Assembly (NCBI GenBank): GCA_024640955.1
Contig: JAHEDZ010000002.1
Location: forward strand, 1 to 64,000
DNA: 64,000 bases
Source of the DNA: Oceanospirillaceae bacterium
GTDB lineage: Bacteria > Pseudomonadota > Gammaproteobacteria > Pseudomonadales > Balneatricaceae
Reading direction: 5' to 3'
The notes under the pieces were generated by a model. The model was not told the origin of the DNA. It did no database searches and was given only the letters and a program-made list of their open reading frames with translations. The translations under genes and the position numbers were made by a program. Positions 27,976 through 37,267 of this stretch are shown here, in pieces (position 1 is the stretch's first letter; each line of letters opens with the position of its first letter).

Positions 27976-29546
27976 GCCGATACCTCTTCATTCTGGTCAG
28001 CCGTAGTACGGTGGAAATCTTCACCAAAGTGACGCACTGCACTCATCACTGGGAATGGGGTCATACCACCCATTGCGCAGAGTGAGCCATCCACCATGGT
28101 CTCGCAAAGATCCTCAAGCAGTTCCATATTCGCATCGCGGTTCTGGTTGGCGCGGATCTTATCGATCACCTCGACGCCACGGGTAGAGCCGATGCGGCAC
28201 GGAGTACATTTACCGCAAGACTCAGCAACACAGAACTCCATCGAGAAGCGCGCCTGTTCTGACATATCTACGCTGTCATCGAACACAACGACGCCGCCGT
28301 GACCCAACACAGCCTGCTGGGCTGCGAAAGATTCATAATCGAGGGGCGTATCCCACTGAGACTCAGGCAGGTAGGCACCCAAAGGCCCGCCCACCTGTAC
28401 TGCGCGCATTCGGCGGCCGGTATAGGTACCGCCACCAAAATCTTCAAGTAGCTCTTGGAGGCTCAAGCCGAAGGCGACCTCAACCAAGCCACCACGTTTG
28501 ATATTCCCGGCCAGCTGGAAGGCTAGCGTGCCGCGCGAGCGACCGAAGCCGACATCCGCATACGCCTGCGCACCCTGCGCCAGAATAAAGGGCACAGCGG
28601 CCAGCGTAAGGACGTTGTTCACAATAGTAGGCTGACCAAAGAGGCCGACGATGGCTGGAAGCGGTGGTTTGGCACGTACCATACCGCGCTTGCCCTCAAG
28701 ACTCTCCAGCAGAGAGGTCTCTTCACCACAGATATAGGCTTTAGCACCCAAGCGTACTTCAAGGTTGAACTTACTGCCCGAACCGCAGATGTTCTCACCG
28801 AGGTATCCAGCTGCTTCAGCGCGGCTGATCGCCTCGTTAAGAATACGGTGCGCATCCGGGTACTCGGAGCGCAGGTAGATATAACCCTGCTCGGCACCAA
28901 CCGCGAGACCGGCGATGGTCATGCCTTCGATCAACTGATATGGATCCGCTTCCATCGCCAGACGGTCAGCGAAGGTACCCGAGTCACCCTCATCGGCATT
29001 ACAGACGATATACTTTGTCTCGCCATCGGTTGGCTGAGCATCGTGAACTGTCTGCCACTTAATACCCGTTGGGAAAGCCGCGCCACCACGGCCACGCAGC
29101 CCGGAAGTTTTCACCTCATCAACAATCGCCTGGCCGTTCATCGCCAGCGCTTTGGTAAGCCCTTCATAGCCGCCCTGCGCCTTGTAGTTATCGAGGCAGA
29201 CTGGATCGGCGATACCGGCACGCGCAAAGGTGAAGCGCTGCTGACGAGCAAGGTAAGGGATCTCTTCGGTTAGTCCGAGGTAGAGCGGTGAATCTGTTGT
29301 GGCATCCAGAAGGCCCGCATTCAGCAGCGAGTCGATCTGATCATCCATGACTGGTCCGTAAGCGACACGCCCATCTGCTGTCTCTACTTCAACCAGAGGC
29401 TCCAGCCAGAAAATGCCGCGCGAACCGTTGCGAACTAGCTCCAGCTCAACACCCTTAGTCGCCGCGAAGATCTGAATCGCCGCGGCTACAGCGTCCGCCC
29501 CAAGCGCTTTCGCTGTGGAGTCCTGAGGTACATAGACCTTAACCAT
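27972..29546 (-). CDS. fdsB: NAD-dependent formate dehydrogenase beta subunit
   Basis: 524 residues. A NuoF-like diaphorase: NAD-binding GRGGAAFPTGIKWQ, FMN-binding part around CNADEGDSGTFADR, and the 4Fe-4S motif ESCGKCTPCRIG. An N-terminal thioredoxin-like extension of about 100 residues precedes it, as in FdsB. It passes electrons from FdsA to NAD+. It overlaps fdsG by 8 bp and fdsA by 4 bp. Confidence 0.95.
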   Translation of the reverse strand: MVKVYVPQDSTAKALGADAVAAAIQIFAATKGVELELVRNGSRGIFWLEPLVEVETADGRVAYGPVMDDQIDSLLNAGLLDATTDSPLYLGLTEEIPYLARQQRFTFARAGIADPVCLDNYKAQGGYEGLTKALAMNGQAIVDEVKTSGLRGRGGAAFPTGIKWQTVHDAQPTDGETKYIVCNADEGDSGTFADRLAMEADPYQLIEGMTIAGLAVGAEQGYIYLRSEYPDAHRILNEAISRAEAAGYLGENICGSGSKFNLEVRLGAKAYICGEETSLLESLEGKRGMVRAKPPLPAIVGLFGQPTIVNNVLTLAAVPFILAQGAQAYADVGFGRSRGTLAFQLAGNIKRGGLVEVAFGLSLQELLEDFGGGTYTGRRMRAVQVGGPLGAYLPESQWDTPLDYESFAAQQAVLGHGGVVVFDDSVDMSEQARFSMEFCVAESCGKCTPCRIGSTRGVEVIDKIRANQNRDANMELLEDLCETMVDGSLCAMGGMTPFPVMSAVRHFGEDFHRTTADQNEEVSA

Positions 29547-30036
29547 TGAGCACCTCCAACTTATCAGTACGCAGCTCGTCTATCAGCGCATCAAATCGCT
29601 CGGGAGTCACGCGCGCGTGCACGCGATCGCCAATACGAACAGACGGTGAGCACGCACAGTTACCGAGACAGTAAACGGGCTCCAGAAAGATCGCTCCATC
29701 ACTCGTTGTCTGATGGTAATCCACACCCAAACTGCTCTTTGCATGCGCCTCTAGATGACGGCTACCCATAGCCTGACAGGCCTCAGCACGGCAAATCTCG
29801 ACATTGTGCTTGCCAACCGGATGCGTACGGAACTGGTGGTAGAAGGTGATAACTCCGTGAATCTCAGCGCTAGACTGGTTCAGCGCGCTCGCTATCTGCG
29901 GTACCGCCTCGGGTGGGATGTACCCCAACACCTCTTGGATATCGTGAAGAATTGGCAGTAGCGCGCCTGGCTTAGCGATCAGTTTATTGATCGACGCCTG
30001 CACGGTGCTGGAAATCTGCTCAGCAGTTAAAGGCAT
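29539..30036 (-). CDS. fdsG: NAD-dependent formate dehydrogenase gamma subunit
   Basis: 165 residues from the ATG at 30036, behind AGGGG. A NuoE-like thioredoxin-fold protein binding one 2Fe-2S cluster: the four Cys are in EICRAEACQAMG and VYCLGNCACSPS. First gene of the fds operon. Its promoter faces a ModE-like regulator across about 128 bp that contain two near-identical 20-bp sites. Confidence 0.93.
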   Translation of the reverse strand: MPLTAEQISSTVQASINKLIAKPGALLPILHDIQEVLGYIPPEAVPQIASALNQSSAEIHGVITFYHQFRTHPVGKHNVEICRAEACQAMGSRHLEAHAKSSLGVDYHQTTSDGAIFLEPVYCLGNCACSPSVRIGDRVHARVTPERFDALIDELRTDKLEVLNG

Positions 30037-30061
30037 GGGATGCCCCTCTAGCTCAGTACAT

Positions 30062-30081
30062 ATATGCACTGTTATTCATAT
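30062..30081. promoter_or_regulatory. Candidate operator site 1 in the fdsG-regulator gap
   Basis: ATATG CACTGTTATT CATAT, a 20-bp element with ATATG/CATAT inverted ends. It matches 16 of 20 bases with the element at 30147-30166. It lies 25 bp before the fdsG start codon. Confidence 0.55.
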
Positions 30082-30146
30082 TAATACCGACAGAAATGAC
30101 TTGCCGGACCGGTTATGTACTCTACCACTGTTTATATCGCCTACAA

Positions 30147-30166
30147 ATATGTATTCTTATGCATAT
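30147..30166. promoter_or_regulatory. Candidate operator site 2 at the start of the ModE-like regulator
   Basis: ATATG TATTCTTATG CATAT, a 20-bp element with the same inverted ends as site 1. It reaches into the chosen ATG (30165), so binding there could repress the regulator's own gene. Confidence 0.55.
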
Positions 30167-31235
30167 GAAGCAGATAAAAGTTGTTCCAAATTGGGCCTTC
30201 AGTGATACCGAAGGCAACCACCTTAATCCGCAGCTGTTTGACCTGCTGCATGAGCTGCATGAGAGCGGCAAGTTAACTGATGCCACCAAGAAGCTGGGAA
30301 TCTCCTACCGCCATGGTTGGAACCTAATACAGCGCTGGGCGGAGTTCTTTGGAACACCGCTGGTAGATATGCAGAAGGGACGCGGTGCCAGCTTGACCAA
30401 CCTCGGTGAGAAACTCCTCTGGGCAGAAGAACGCGTGCTGGCACGCCTCGGTCCGCAGATGGAGTCCCTAGCCTCGGAATTAAACCTAGAGATCCACCAA
30501 GCGCTGCGCTCGGACACGCCGGTGATCAACCTTTTTGCCAGCCACGGTTATGCTGTGGCGATGCTGCCTAGCCTGGTTGATGAGCTACAACTGAATATCC
30601 AGTACATGCCGAGCTCAGAAGGTATAGCTGCGGTAGAGCGCGGCGAGTGCCAGTTAGCGGGCTTCCACCTACCCACACAGCTATCAGGATCTGATATCTA
30701 TGCGGAGTACAAAGAGCGCCTCGCCAATCCCGATCTGCGCATCATCCGCTTTATTACTCGCAAACAGGGATTGATGGTGGCCTCAGGAAATCCGAAGCAG
30801 ATCAGATCGCTCAGCGACCTCGATCGTGAGGATATCCGGTTTGTAAATAGACAGGCGGGGTCTGGAACGAGCGCACTGCTCGATGAACTGCTAGCACGGT
30901 GCACTATCGATTCCAAAAACATAAAAGGCTACACCACGCGGGAGTTCACTCACTCTGCGATAGCAGCCTATGTTGCCTCAGGTATGGCCGATACCGGTCT
31001 CGGTGTTGAGCCCCCTGCCCGGCAGTTCTCTCTCGACTTCATCCCAGTAGCGAGTGAACACTATCTTCTGATCTGTCTTGAGGAAACCTTAGCAAATCCA
31101 GCAATGCAACGCTTCTTGGGTGATATATGCTCCGAACGATTCTCTGATGGCATTCTGACCCTGCCCGGATACAGCTGTGACCGATCAGGAGAAGTGATAC
31201 CGGTTAGCGAGCTATTCGCGGAATTAGAGGGGTAG
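30165..31235 (+). CDS. ModE-like HTH regulator with molybdate/solute-binding-like domain
   Basis: About 356 residues. The N-terminal part is a ModE/LysR-type winged helix (NPQLFDLLHELHESGKLTDA, then KKLGISYRHGWNLIQRW). The C-terminal part (about 115-340) is a periplasmic-binding-protein-like effector domain (COG1910 type: NLFASHGYAVAMLP, RQAGSGTSALLDELL, HSAIAAYVASGMADTGLG). It faces the operon of a molybdenum enzyme, so control of fds by molybdate, formate or a related ligand is likely. A second in-frame ATG lies 6 bp upstream, and the ribosome-binding site is weak for both. Confidence 0.85.
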   Translation: MKQIKVVPNWAFSDTEGNHLNPQLFDLLHELHESGKLTDATKKLGISYRHGWNLIQRWAEFFGTPLVDMQKGRGASLTNLGEKLLWAEERVLARLGPQMESLASELNLEIHQALRSDTPVINLFASHGYAVAMLPSLVDELQLNIQYMPSSEGIAAVERGECQLAGFHLPTQLSGSDIYAEYKERLANPDLRIIRFITRKQGLMVASGNPKQIRSLSDLDREDIRFVNRQAGSGTSALLDELLARCTIDSKNIKGYTTREFTHSAIAAYVASGMADTGLGVEPPARQFSLDFIPVASEHYLLICLEETLANPAMQRFLGDICSERFSDGILTLPGYSCDRSGEVIPVSELFAELEG

Positions 31236-31240
31236 ACACA

Positions 31241-31264
31241 AAAAACCTCGCCGAAGCGAGGTTT
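31241..31264. terminator. Terminator between regulator and flotillin gene
   Basis: AAACCTCGC (31243-31251) pairs with GCGAGGTTT (31256-31264) around a CGAA loop. On the minus strand it is followed by a T-run, so it mainly ends the flotillin transcript. The same stem and loop recur behind ssb (39571-39597). Confidence 0.85.
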
Positions 31265-31276
31265 CTCTTGTTAGAT

Positions 31277-32821
31277 CTATTTACCCGAGCGCTTGGGGTC
31301 GAGCCCATCGAGGTTGACTCCGATACTCTCACCAATCTTTTTCATCGCCGGTAGAGAGACTGCCATATCCAGTATGGCATCCATGGTCTGACCTACAGCT
31401 GACCCACCTGTACGCTCCCCTCTATCTAGTCCGGAGATATGATTGATCGAAATACCATCAATTTTCTCGATTGGCTTCACCATCTGGCCAACAATTTCAG
31501 GCATCGCTTTGAGGCGCAATTTTTCCAGTTCAAGCGCCTGAGTCTCGGCTGAGCGTCCATTTTCAGCTGCGATCATGGCTGCCGCAGCATCAGCCTCAGC
31601 CTGCTTCATTATACGCAGCGTTTCTGCCTCTTCACGCTTAATAATACCGCGTGTCTTGGCAGCTAACTTATCACTCTCAGTGCTGATCTTAACGCGCGCC
31701 GCCTCAGACTCAGCTTGCTGCTCAGCAGCCACAAGCGCTAGCTCTTTACGGCGGTTTGCTTCAGCCATCTGCTTGAGCGATTCCAGCTCTTGCTCTGCCT
31801 GAACAACGGCTGCTCTCGCTGCTGTCGCTTTCGCATTAGCGGCACTACTCTCTTCGCTCTTAGCGGACAGCTGAATCTGCTTATCTTGCTGTGCAATTTC
31901 AACAGCACGCAGCTGAGCAATTTCTGCTTCTTTAATCGCCAATTCACGTGCAATATTTGCAGACTGAATCTCCTGCTCCATACGAATACGTGCTTGCGCT
32001 GCGTCGCGTTCCGCTTCCGCTTTCCGACGAGCGACCTCGGTTAATTGGGTCGCCAGAAGCATCTCTATCTCTTGAGCCTGGGCAATCTCCGATCGACGCT
32101 GCTCTAGGTCAATCTCTAACTTGCGGCGATTCGAATCAACCTCAGCACGGCGAACTTGAACCTGCGTATCACCCTCTATTTCAGCCCTCTCACGTTTAGA
32201 TTTGGCGATCACCTCCGCTAGCTTACGCATACCCACGGCGTTAAACGCGTTATTCTCATCAAGCGAATTAAACGGTGTCTGATCGAGCATCGTTAACGAG
32301 ACACTATCGAGTTCCAAACCATACTTTGCCAGGGTATCTGTCAGAGCAGCACGCACTTCACCCACAAATTCTGAGCGATTCTCGTGCAACTCATCCATCG
32401 TCATCTGCGCCGCAACCGATCGCAGCGCGTCAACCATCATACCGTCAATTAGCGCTTTGAGCTGGTCCGGCTGGAAGGTGCGTTTGCCAAGCGTTTGCGC
32501 CGCACGCACAATCGCTTTCTCCTCAGGAATGACTGACGCATAGAACTCAGCACCCACATCAACGCGCATACGGTCCTTAGTAATCAGCGAGTGATTGCCA
32601 GTGCGCGTCACATCCATACGAATAGTCTGCATATTAACCCGACTGATTTCGTGGAAGAACGGAATCGCTAGCACTCCGCCATCTATCACAACTTTGCGAC
32701 CACCCACACCCGTGCGCACGAAGCTAACCTCATTAGTGGCACGCTGGTAGAACCAGGCGGCCAACACGATCAGTATCGCGGCAATGATGACCAGCAACAC
32801 AATCCAACCTAAAGTACTCAT
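31277..32821 (-). CDS. Flotillin-like protein (YqiK/FloT family)
   Basis: 514 residues. One N-terminal membrane segment (about 5-28), an SPFH/PHB domain (about 30-210), then a long Glu/Ala/Arg-rich coiled coil (about 215-430) and a conserved C-terminal region (INHISGLDRGE, AVGQTMDAILDMAVSLP). Flotillins form membrane microdomain scaffolds. It begins 23 bp after the aldehyde dehydrogenase stop on the same strand, so it may be the last gene of the ABC transporter operon. A terminator follows. Confidence 0.92.
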   Translation of the reverse strand: MSTLGWIVLLVIIAAILIVLAAWFYQRATNEVSFVRTGVGGRKVVIDGGVLAIPFFHEISRVNMQTIRMDVTRTGNHSLITKDRMRVDVGAEFYASVIPEEKAIVRAAQTLGKRTFQPDQLKALIDGMMVDALRSVAAQMTMDELHENRSEFVGEVRAALTDTLAKYGLELDSVSLTMLDQTPFNSLDENNAFNAVGMRKLAEVIAKSKRERAEIEGDTQVQVRRAEVDSNRRKLEIDLEQRRSEIAQAQEIEMLLATQLTEVARRKAEAERDAAQARIRMEQEIQSANIARELAIKEAEIAQLRAVEIAQQDKQIQLSAKSEESSAANAKATAARAAVVQAEQELESLKQMAEANRRKELALVAAEQQAESEAARVKISTESDKLAAKTRGIIKREEAETLRIMKQAEADAAAAMIAAENGRSAETQALELEKLRLKAMPEIVGQMVKPIEKIDGISINHISGLDRGERTGGSAVGQTMDAILDMAVSLPAMKKIGESIGVNLDGLDPKRSGK

Positions 32822-32844
32822 TGTCTATCCTCCAAACAGTCCGA

Positions 32845-34320
32845 TCAAAAGACCGGCGGGAAGTGGCGGCCGCCACGATCCAGTGTAATCCAACGCAACT
32901 CGGTAAATGAGTCGAGAGACCAGCGACCACCATAACGCCCCACACCTGAGGCTTTTACACCTCCGAACGGTACGTGTGGTTCATCGTTTATATTCTGGCA
33001 GTTAACGTGGCAAATGCCGGTCTCCAGATGACCCGCCATTCGCAGTGCACGCGCCTCATCACGCGTCCATACCGCTGCGGTAAGGCCATATTCTGTATCA
33101 TTGTTCAACGCTATCGCCTCTTCGTCCGTGCTGAAGCGCCTAACAATGACGACTGGTCCGAAAGTTTCGTCGTGCCAGATATCCATAGACTCGTTTACAT
33201 CTGCAAGCACGGTAGGCTCGACAAAGTTGTCCCAGCTTTTACCGCCCAGCAGGACGGTCGCCCCTTTGGCTACAGCATCATCTATTAACGCTTTTACTCG
33301 CAGCGCCTGACGGTTGTTAACCAATGGCCCGATCACGTTATTTTTGTCGTTCGTGTGGCCGGTGCGCAGCTTCGCGGCGCGGGTCAAAAACTTTTGCATA
33401 AACTCATCGTAGACCTTCTCATGCACCAGCAGCTTCTCGGTCGACATGCAGACCTGCCCTTGATGCATAAAGGAACCGAAGTTCGCCGCACGTGCCGCCG
33501 CATCGATATCGGCATCTTCAAGGACAATCATGCTGTCCTTACCACCGAGCTCAACACAGGCTTTCTTCAAATGCGCACCCGCTTTAGCCGCGATATGACG
33601 CCCTACCGCGGTCGAGCCGGTAAATGAGACCGCTTTGACACGCGGATTCTCAATCATTGCATCGCCCACGGCACCAACGCTCTCGCGCGAACAGGTGACA
33701 ACATTAAAGACGCCAGCCGGTATACCCGCCTCTTCAAGAATTTCAGCGAAGTATAAGCCGCCCGAATAGGGAGTATCCTCTGAGGGCTTGAGTACAACTG
33801 TGTTACCGGCAGCCAGTGCGGCCGCGAATCCCCGTGACGTTAAAATGCCTGGCATATTCCAGGGGCTGATAACACTGACAACACCCAAGGGCCAGCGTGT
33901 CGCAGTCATGAATTTACCATGCTCCGATGGCAGCACCTCGCCGGTGTTCATGTAGCAAAGCGCAGCAGCAGAGCGAAATACCTCGGCGACGTAGCCCGCT
34001 TCGAACATCCCTTTACCGAACCAGCCACCACCTTCTGCAACGGCTGCCGCGGCAAAATCAGCGCCTCGACGCTCCCACACATCAGCAATTTTGTGAAGAT
34101 AGTGGGCACGTGTGTGGTGCGCCAGAGCCGACCAAGCGGGGAAAGCGGCTTGAGCGGCATCTACTGCGCGCTGCACATCGGCTGCGGTGCAATCAGGGAT
34201 ACGCGCATAAAGCGTATTATCTGAGGGATTGAGGTCATCAAAGGTGCGAGCCGCTGGGGTCCAACTGCCTTCAATATACATCCCCTTAATTGTTGGTGAG
34301 TTGTGAGGGATATCTGACAT
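32845..34320 (-). CDS. NAD(P)-dependent aldehyde dehydrogenase
   Basis: 491 residues, full length. Catalytic Cys in FMHQGQVCMSTEK, general-base Glu in CVELGGKDS, and the cofactor loop SFTGSTAVGRHIA are all present. The pattern (SPWNMPGILTSRG, HVPFGGVKASGVGRYGG) is closest to aromatic aldehyde dehydrogenases such as benzaldehyde or vanillin dehydrogenase, but the substrate cannot be fixed. It lies 19 bp behind the LivF-like gene, so it probably acts on a product of the transported compound. Confidence 0.9.
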   Translation of the reverse strand: MSDIPHNSPTIKGMYIEGSWTPAARTFDDLNPSDNTLYARIPDCTAADVQRAVDAAQAAFPAWSALAHHTRAHYLHKIADVWERRGADFAAAAVAEGGGWFGKGMFEAGYVAEVFRSAAALCYMNTGEVLPSEHGKFMTATRWPLGVVSVISPWNMPGILTSRGFAAALAAGNTVVLKPSEDTPYSGGLYFAEILEEAGIPAGVFNVVTCSRESVGAVGDAMIENPRVKAVSFTGSTAVGRHIAAKAGAHLKKACVELGGKDSMIVLEDADIDAAARAANFGSFMHQGQVCMSTEKLLVHEKVYDEFMQKFLTRAAKLRTGHTNDKNNVIGPLVNNRQALRVKALIDDAVAKGATVLLGGKSWDNFVEPTVLADVNESMDIWHDETFGPVVIVRRFSTDEEAIALNNDTEYGLTAAVWTRDEARALRMAGHLETGICHVNCQNINDEPHVPFGGVKASGVGRYGGRWSLDSFTELRWITLDRGGRHFPPVF

Positions 34321-34339
34321 CTGATCAATCTCCTAATTC

Positions 34340-35602
34340 TCAGAATTTGCGTGACCGCTCGGCGCGGCGTGCCGCTTCTTCAATTTCACGCAGTACCGTC
34401 TGTAATCTGTCACCCGAGCTATCAAGGCTCGGCATTACTAGTTTCGAAGTTGGGGTTGGGGCAGGCGCAATCGCCCCTGGTCGCGTCGGCAGCCGACCAC
34501 CTTCAGGCTCACGACCTTTGCGACTGGACATAGCCGCAGCATTAACAACCAACGCATTAAGATCCATACCGTAAGTCTTTGGCCCACTACTAGCAGCAGC
34601 ACTTGGCGCAACGGGTTGCTGCGCAGGCGTTGGGTGCACCGGTTTAGACTCAACCGGCGTCGCTTGCAACTGCGTTAGCGGCATGGGTGACGGCTCTGGA
34701 GGCGAGTGAGGCAGGGCGTGCTCGGGTGGCCGCGCTCGCTTGCGCTCAAAACTGGCCATCGCCTGTTGAGCAATCCCGGAAATCGATTCGCTGGGCGGCT
34801 TGGGCATAGCCTTAGGTTCAGGCCTATGTTGCGACACAGGCGTAGCCGGTTTTGCTACGCTAGTCGAAGGTGTCGCTAAAGGTTTAGACGACTTCCCACC
34901 GAGATAGGCTGCAGTTACAGCAGGGTCTGATAGCAGATTGGACGCGCTATCCTCATGCGCAATTCGACCGTTCTCAAGCAGATAGCCACGATCCGCGATC
35001 GCCAGTGACTGGCGGGCGTTCTGCTCAACCATCAATATCCCAAGACCAGCCGCTTTGACTTGTTTGAGGCTTTGAAAAAGCTCTTTAGAAAGTAATGGGG
35101 ACAGCCCGAGCGACGGCTCATCTAGTGCCAGAATAGTTGGATTGGACATCATTGCTCGCCCAATCGCCACCATCTGCTGTTCGCCGCCGGACATCGTTCG
35201 AACCGTTTGTTTTCTCCGCTCAGCCAGCTTAGGAAAGAGCGAAAGCACCCGCTCTAGGCTGGCACTTTCTTCATCACGCGCCCGCGCAGAATAACTCCCA
35301 AGCATTAAGTTTTCCTGCACACTTAGGTCCGGAAAAATACCGCGCCCTTCGGGAACTAGCGCCACACCCTCTTCCACAATCAGGTTAGATTTAAGTCCGC
35401 TGAGCTCAGTGCCATCAATACTCACATCACCGCTGACGCTTCCTTCACAAATACCGCAGATCGATTTAAGTAGCGTCGACTTACCTGCACCGTTGGCACC
35501 CAAAATAACGACTATCTCACCGGGGCTAACCCGCAAGTTAACACCCTCCAAGGCTCGGTGCTTGCCGTAGCTCGCTGCTAGACTTCTAACTTCAAGCATC
35601 AT
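34340..35602 (-). CDS. ABC transporter ATPase, LivF-like, with long C-terminal extension
   Basis: 420 residues where LivF proteins have about 235. Residues 1-235 are a complete ATPase: Walker A GANGAGKSTLL, signature MSGGEQQM, Walker B TILALDEPSLGL. Beyond about 240 is a Pro/Ala/Ser-rich, probably disordered tail of roughly 150 residues, ending in DLNALVVNAAAMSSRKGREP and a charged helix (LREIEEAARRAERSRKF). The start overlaps the end of the LivG-like gene; the second ATG (35599) is an alternative. The tail does not resemble known ABC regulatory domains. Confidence 0.88.
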   Translation of the reverse strand: MMLEVRSLAASYGKHRALEGVNLRVSPGEIVVILGANGAGKSTLLKSICGICEGSVSGDVSIDGTELSGLKSNLIVEEGVALVPEGRGIFPDLSVQENLMLGSYSARARDEESASLERVLSLFPKLAERRKQTVRTMSGGEQQMVAIGRAMMSNPTILALDEPSLGLSPLLSKELFQSLKQVKAAGLGILMVEQNARQSLAIADRGYLLENGRIAHEDSASNLLSDPAVTAAYLGGKSSKPLATPSTSVAKPATPVSQHRPEPKAMPKPPSESISGIAQQAMASFERKRARPPEHALPHSPPEPSPMPLTQLQATPVESKPVHPTPAQQPVAPSAAASSGPKTYGMDLNALVVNAAAMSSRKGREPEGGRLPTRPGAIAPAPTPTSKLVMPSLDSSGDRLQTVLREIEEAARRAERSRKF

Positions 35603-36329
35603 CCTCTCCCAGGTACGCACGTATCACTTCGGGGTCACTCAAAACTTGTTCGGTGGCACCTTCCGCAATTTTCTGCCCAGAGCTCATCACCACACAGCGG
35701 TCACAGAGGGAACGAATAGCATCCATTACGTGCTCGACCAGCACGATAGTGCGCCCCTCATCACGCAACTGTTTAACCAGCGCGATACCCTCCTCCAACT
35801 CAGTTGGATTAAGACCCGCTAACCACTCATCGAGCAGCAGCACTTTGGGGTCTCCCACCAAAACACGAGCAAGCTCAACACGCTTCGTATCGATATAGGT
35901 CAGCTCAGACGGGCGCGCATTCGCTCGCCGATCCAACCCGACCAGTTCAAGCATCTTCATAACCTGACGCTCAGCATCACGCCCCCAGCGACGGCGGTGG
36001 CCAAATACGCCACCAGCCATCACATTCTCCATGACGCTCATAGAGGGGAGCATGCGTACCAACTGGAAGGTCCGCGCAACGCCTCGGCGGGCGATTTTGT
36101 GCGGCGGTAGGTCGCTAATTACCTGACCCCTGAGGGCGATTTCACCCTCGCTTACACTCAACGCGCCCGATATAAGGTTCATTGTGGTCGACTTACCCGA
36201 TCCATTTGGGCCGATCAAACCGAGCACCTCATGCTCCGCCACGTCAAAGTCCAGGTCGTTAACGGCAATCAGACCACCAAAACGCTTGGTCACCCCCTGC
36301 AGAGAGAGCACTGTTCGATGGTCACTCAT
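35592..36329 (-). CDS. ABC transporter ATPase, LivG-like
   Basis: 245 residues. Walker A GPNGSGKSTTMNLISG, signature region LTYIDTKRVELARVL, Walker B VLLLDEWLAGLNP, then the conserved EHVMDAI. It is one of the two ATPases of a branched-chain (HAAT) type importer. Note that the signature reads LTYID rather than the usual LSYGQ, as seen in several aromatic-acid transporters of this class. It abuts the LivM-like gene and overlaps the LivF-like gene. Confidence 0.92.
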   Translation of the reverse strand: MSDHRTVLSLQGVTKRFGGLIAVNDLDFDVAEHEVLGLIGPNGSGKSTTMNLISGALSVSEGEIALRGQVISDLPPHKIARRGVARTFQLVRMLPSMSVMENVMAGGVFGHRRRWGRDAERQVMKMLELVGLDRRANARPSELTYIDTKRVELARVLVGDPKVLLLDEWLAGLNPTELEEGIALVKQLRDEGRTIVLVEHVMDAIRSLCDRCVVMSSGQKIAEGATEQVLSDPEVIRAYLGEDDA

Positions 36330-37267
36330 CAGTACCCCCTCCCATCACCTATCTTGGCTCGGATTTTCAGGAGCAATCCAACAAAGCCCTGCGGCAGCAG
36401 ATAGACGATAATCAGGAAGCTTAAACCCAGTAGCAGGGTTGTCTGGTTCGGGAATGAAGCTGAGATCAACTCCCAGAGTATCGAGAAGGGTATCACACCC
36501 GCCAGCGGCCCCCAGAGACGACCCGTACCACCCAATAGCGCCATAATGACTACCTGAAATGAGAGCATAGGCGTGAAGGCTATTAGCGGCTCAATGTAGC
36601 CATAGCGCGGCGCTATAATCGCACCGCTCATGGCTGCAACGGATCCTGGGATCATAAACAACAACACTTTTGACAGTGCTGTATTGATACCTGAGTGACG
36701 CGCCACCTCCTCATCATCACCGATGATCCTCAGTGCAAAACCTAGTCGGGAGCGACCAATCAGCCAGCCAACTAAGAATATGAGTGCAGCCAAGGCTACG
36801 AGCATCCAATAGAAGGTCGACTCCTCAAACCAGATCGAGATCAAAATCCCTTTCTGCCCGGTCGCATTCTGTATGTAGGTGATGATCTGGCGTGTCATTT
36901 CGGCCAGACCGAGCGTAAAGATTACGAAGTAAACACCCGAGAGCCGCAGCGTCGCCAAACCGATAATGCCGGCCATAATTGCACCGAACAAGCCAGCTAG
37001 AATGACCAACAACCAGAACGGCAGGTGATCGACACCCAACCCCATCGTGTAGGCTCCTAAACCGAAGAAGGCTGCTGTGGCTAAGGAGATATAGTGCGTC
37101 GGCCCAGAAAAAAGTGCCCAGCTAGTAGCCAAGACAGTAAACATCGCCATATTCACAGCGAGAGTTAGGGCGAAGTCACCAACAATCCAAGGCAGACAGA
37201 TAGCGATTAACAACAGCACGATGCTGACGGACAGCGCTTTGTAATCGGTGCTTTTCATTCTCATCAT
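36329..37267 (-). CDS. ABC transporter permease, LivM-like
   Basis: 312 residues, about nine or ten membrane segments. LivM family motifs are seen at GPTHYISLATAAFFGLGAY, LRLSGVYFVIFTLGLAEM and LLGGTGRLWGPLAGV. It forms the inner-membrane channel with the LivH-like protein. ATGA overlap with the LivH-like gene (37264-37267) points to translational coupling. Confidence 0.92.
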   Translation of the reverse strand: MMRMKSTDYKALSVSIVLLLIAICLPWIVGDFALTLAVNMAMFTVLATSWALFSGPTHYISLATAAFFGLGAYTMGLGVDHLPFWLLVILAGLFGAIMAGIIGLATLRLSGVYFVIFTLGLAEMTRQIITYIQNATGQKGILISIWFEESTFYWMLVALAALIFLVGWLIGRSRLGFALRIIGDDEEVARHSGINTALSKVLLFMIPGSVAAMSGAIIAPRYGYIEPLIAFTPMLSFQVVIMALLGGTGRLWGPLAGVIPFSILWELISASFPNQTTLLLGLSFLIIVYLLPQGFVGLLLKIRAKIGDGRGY

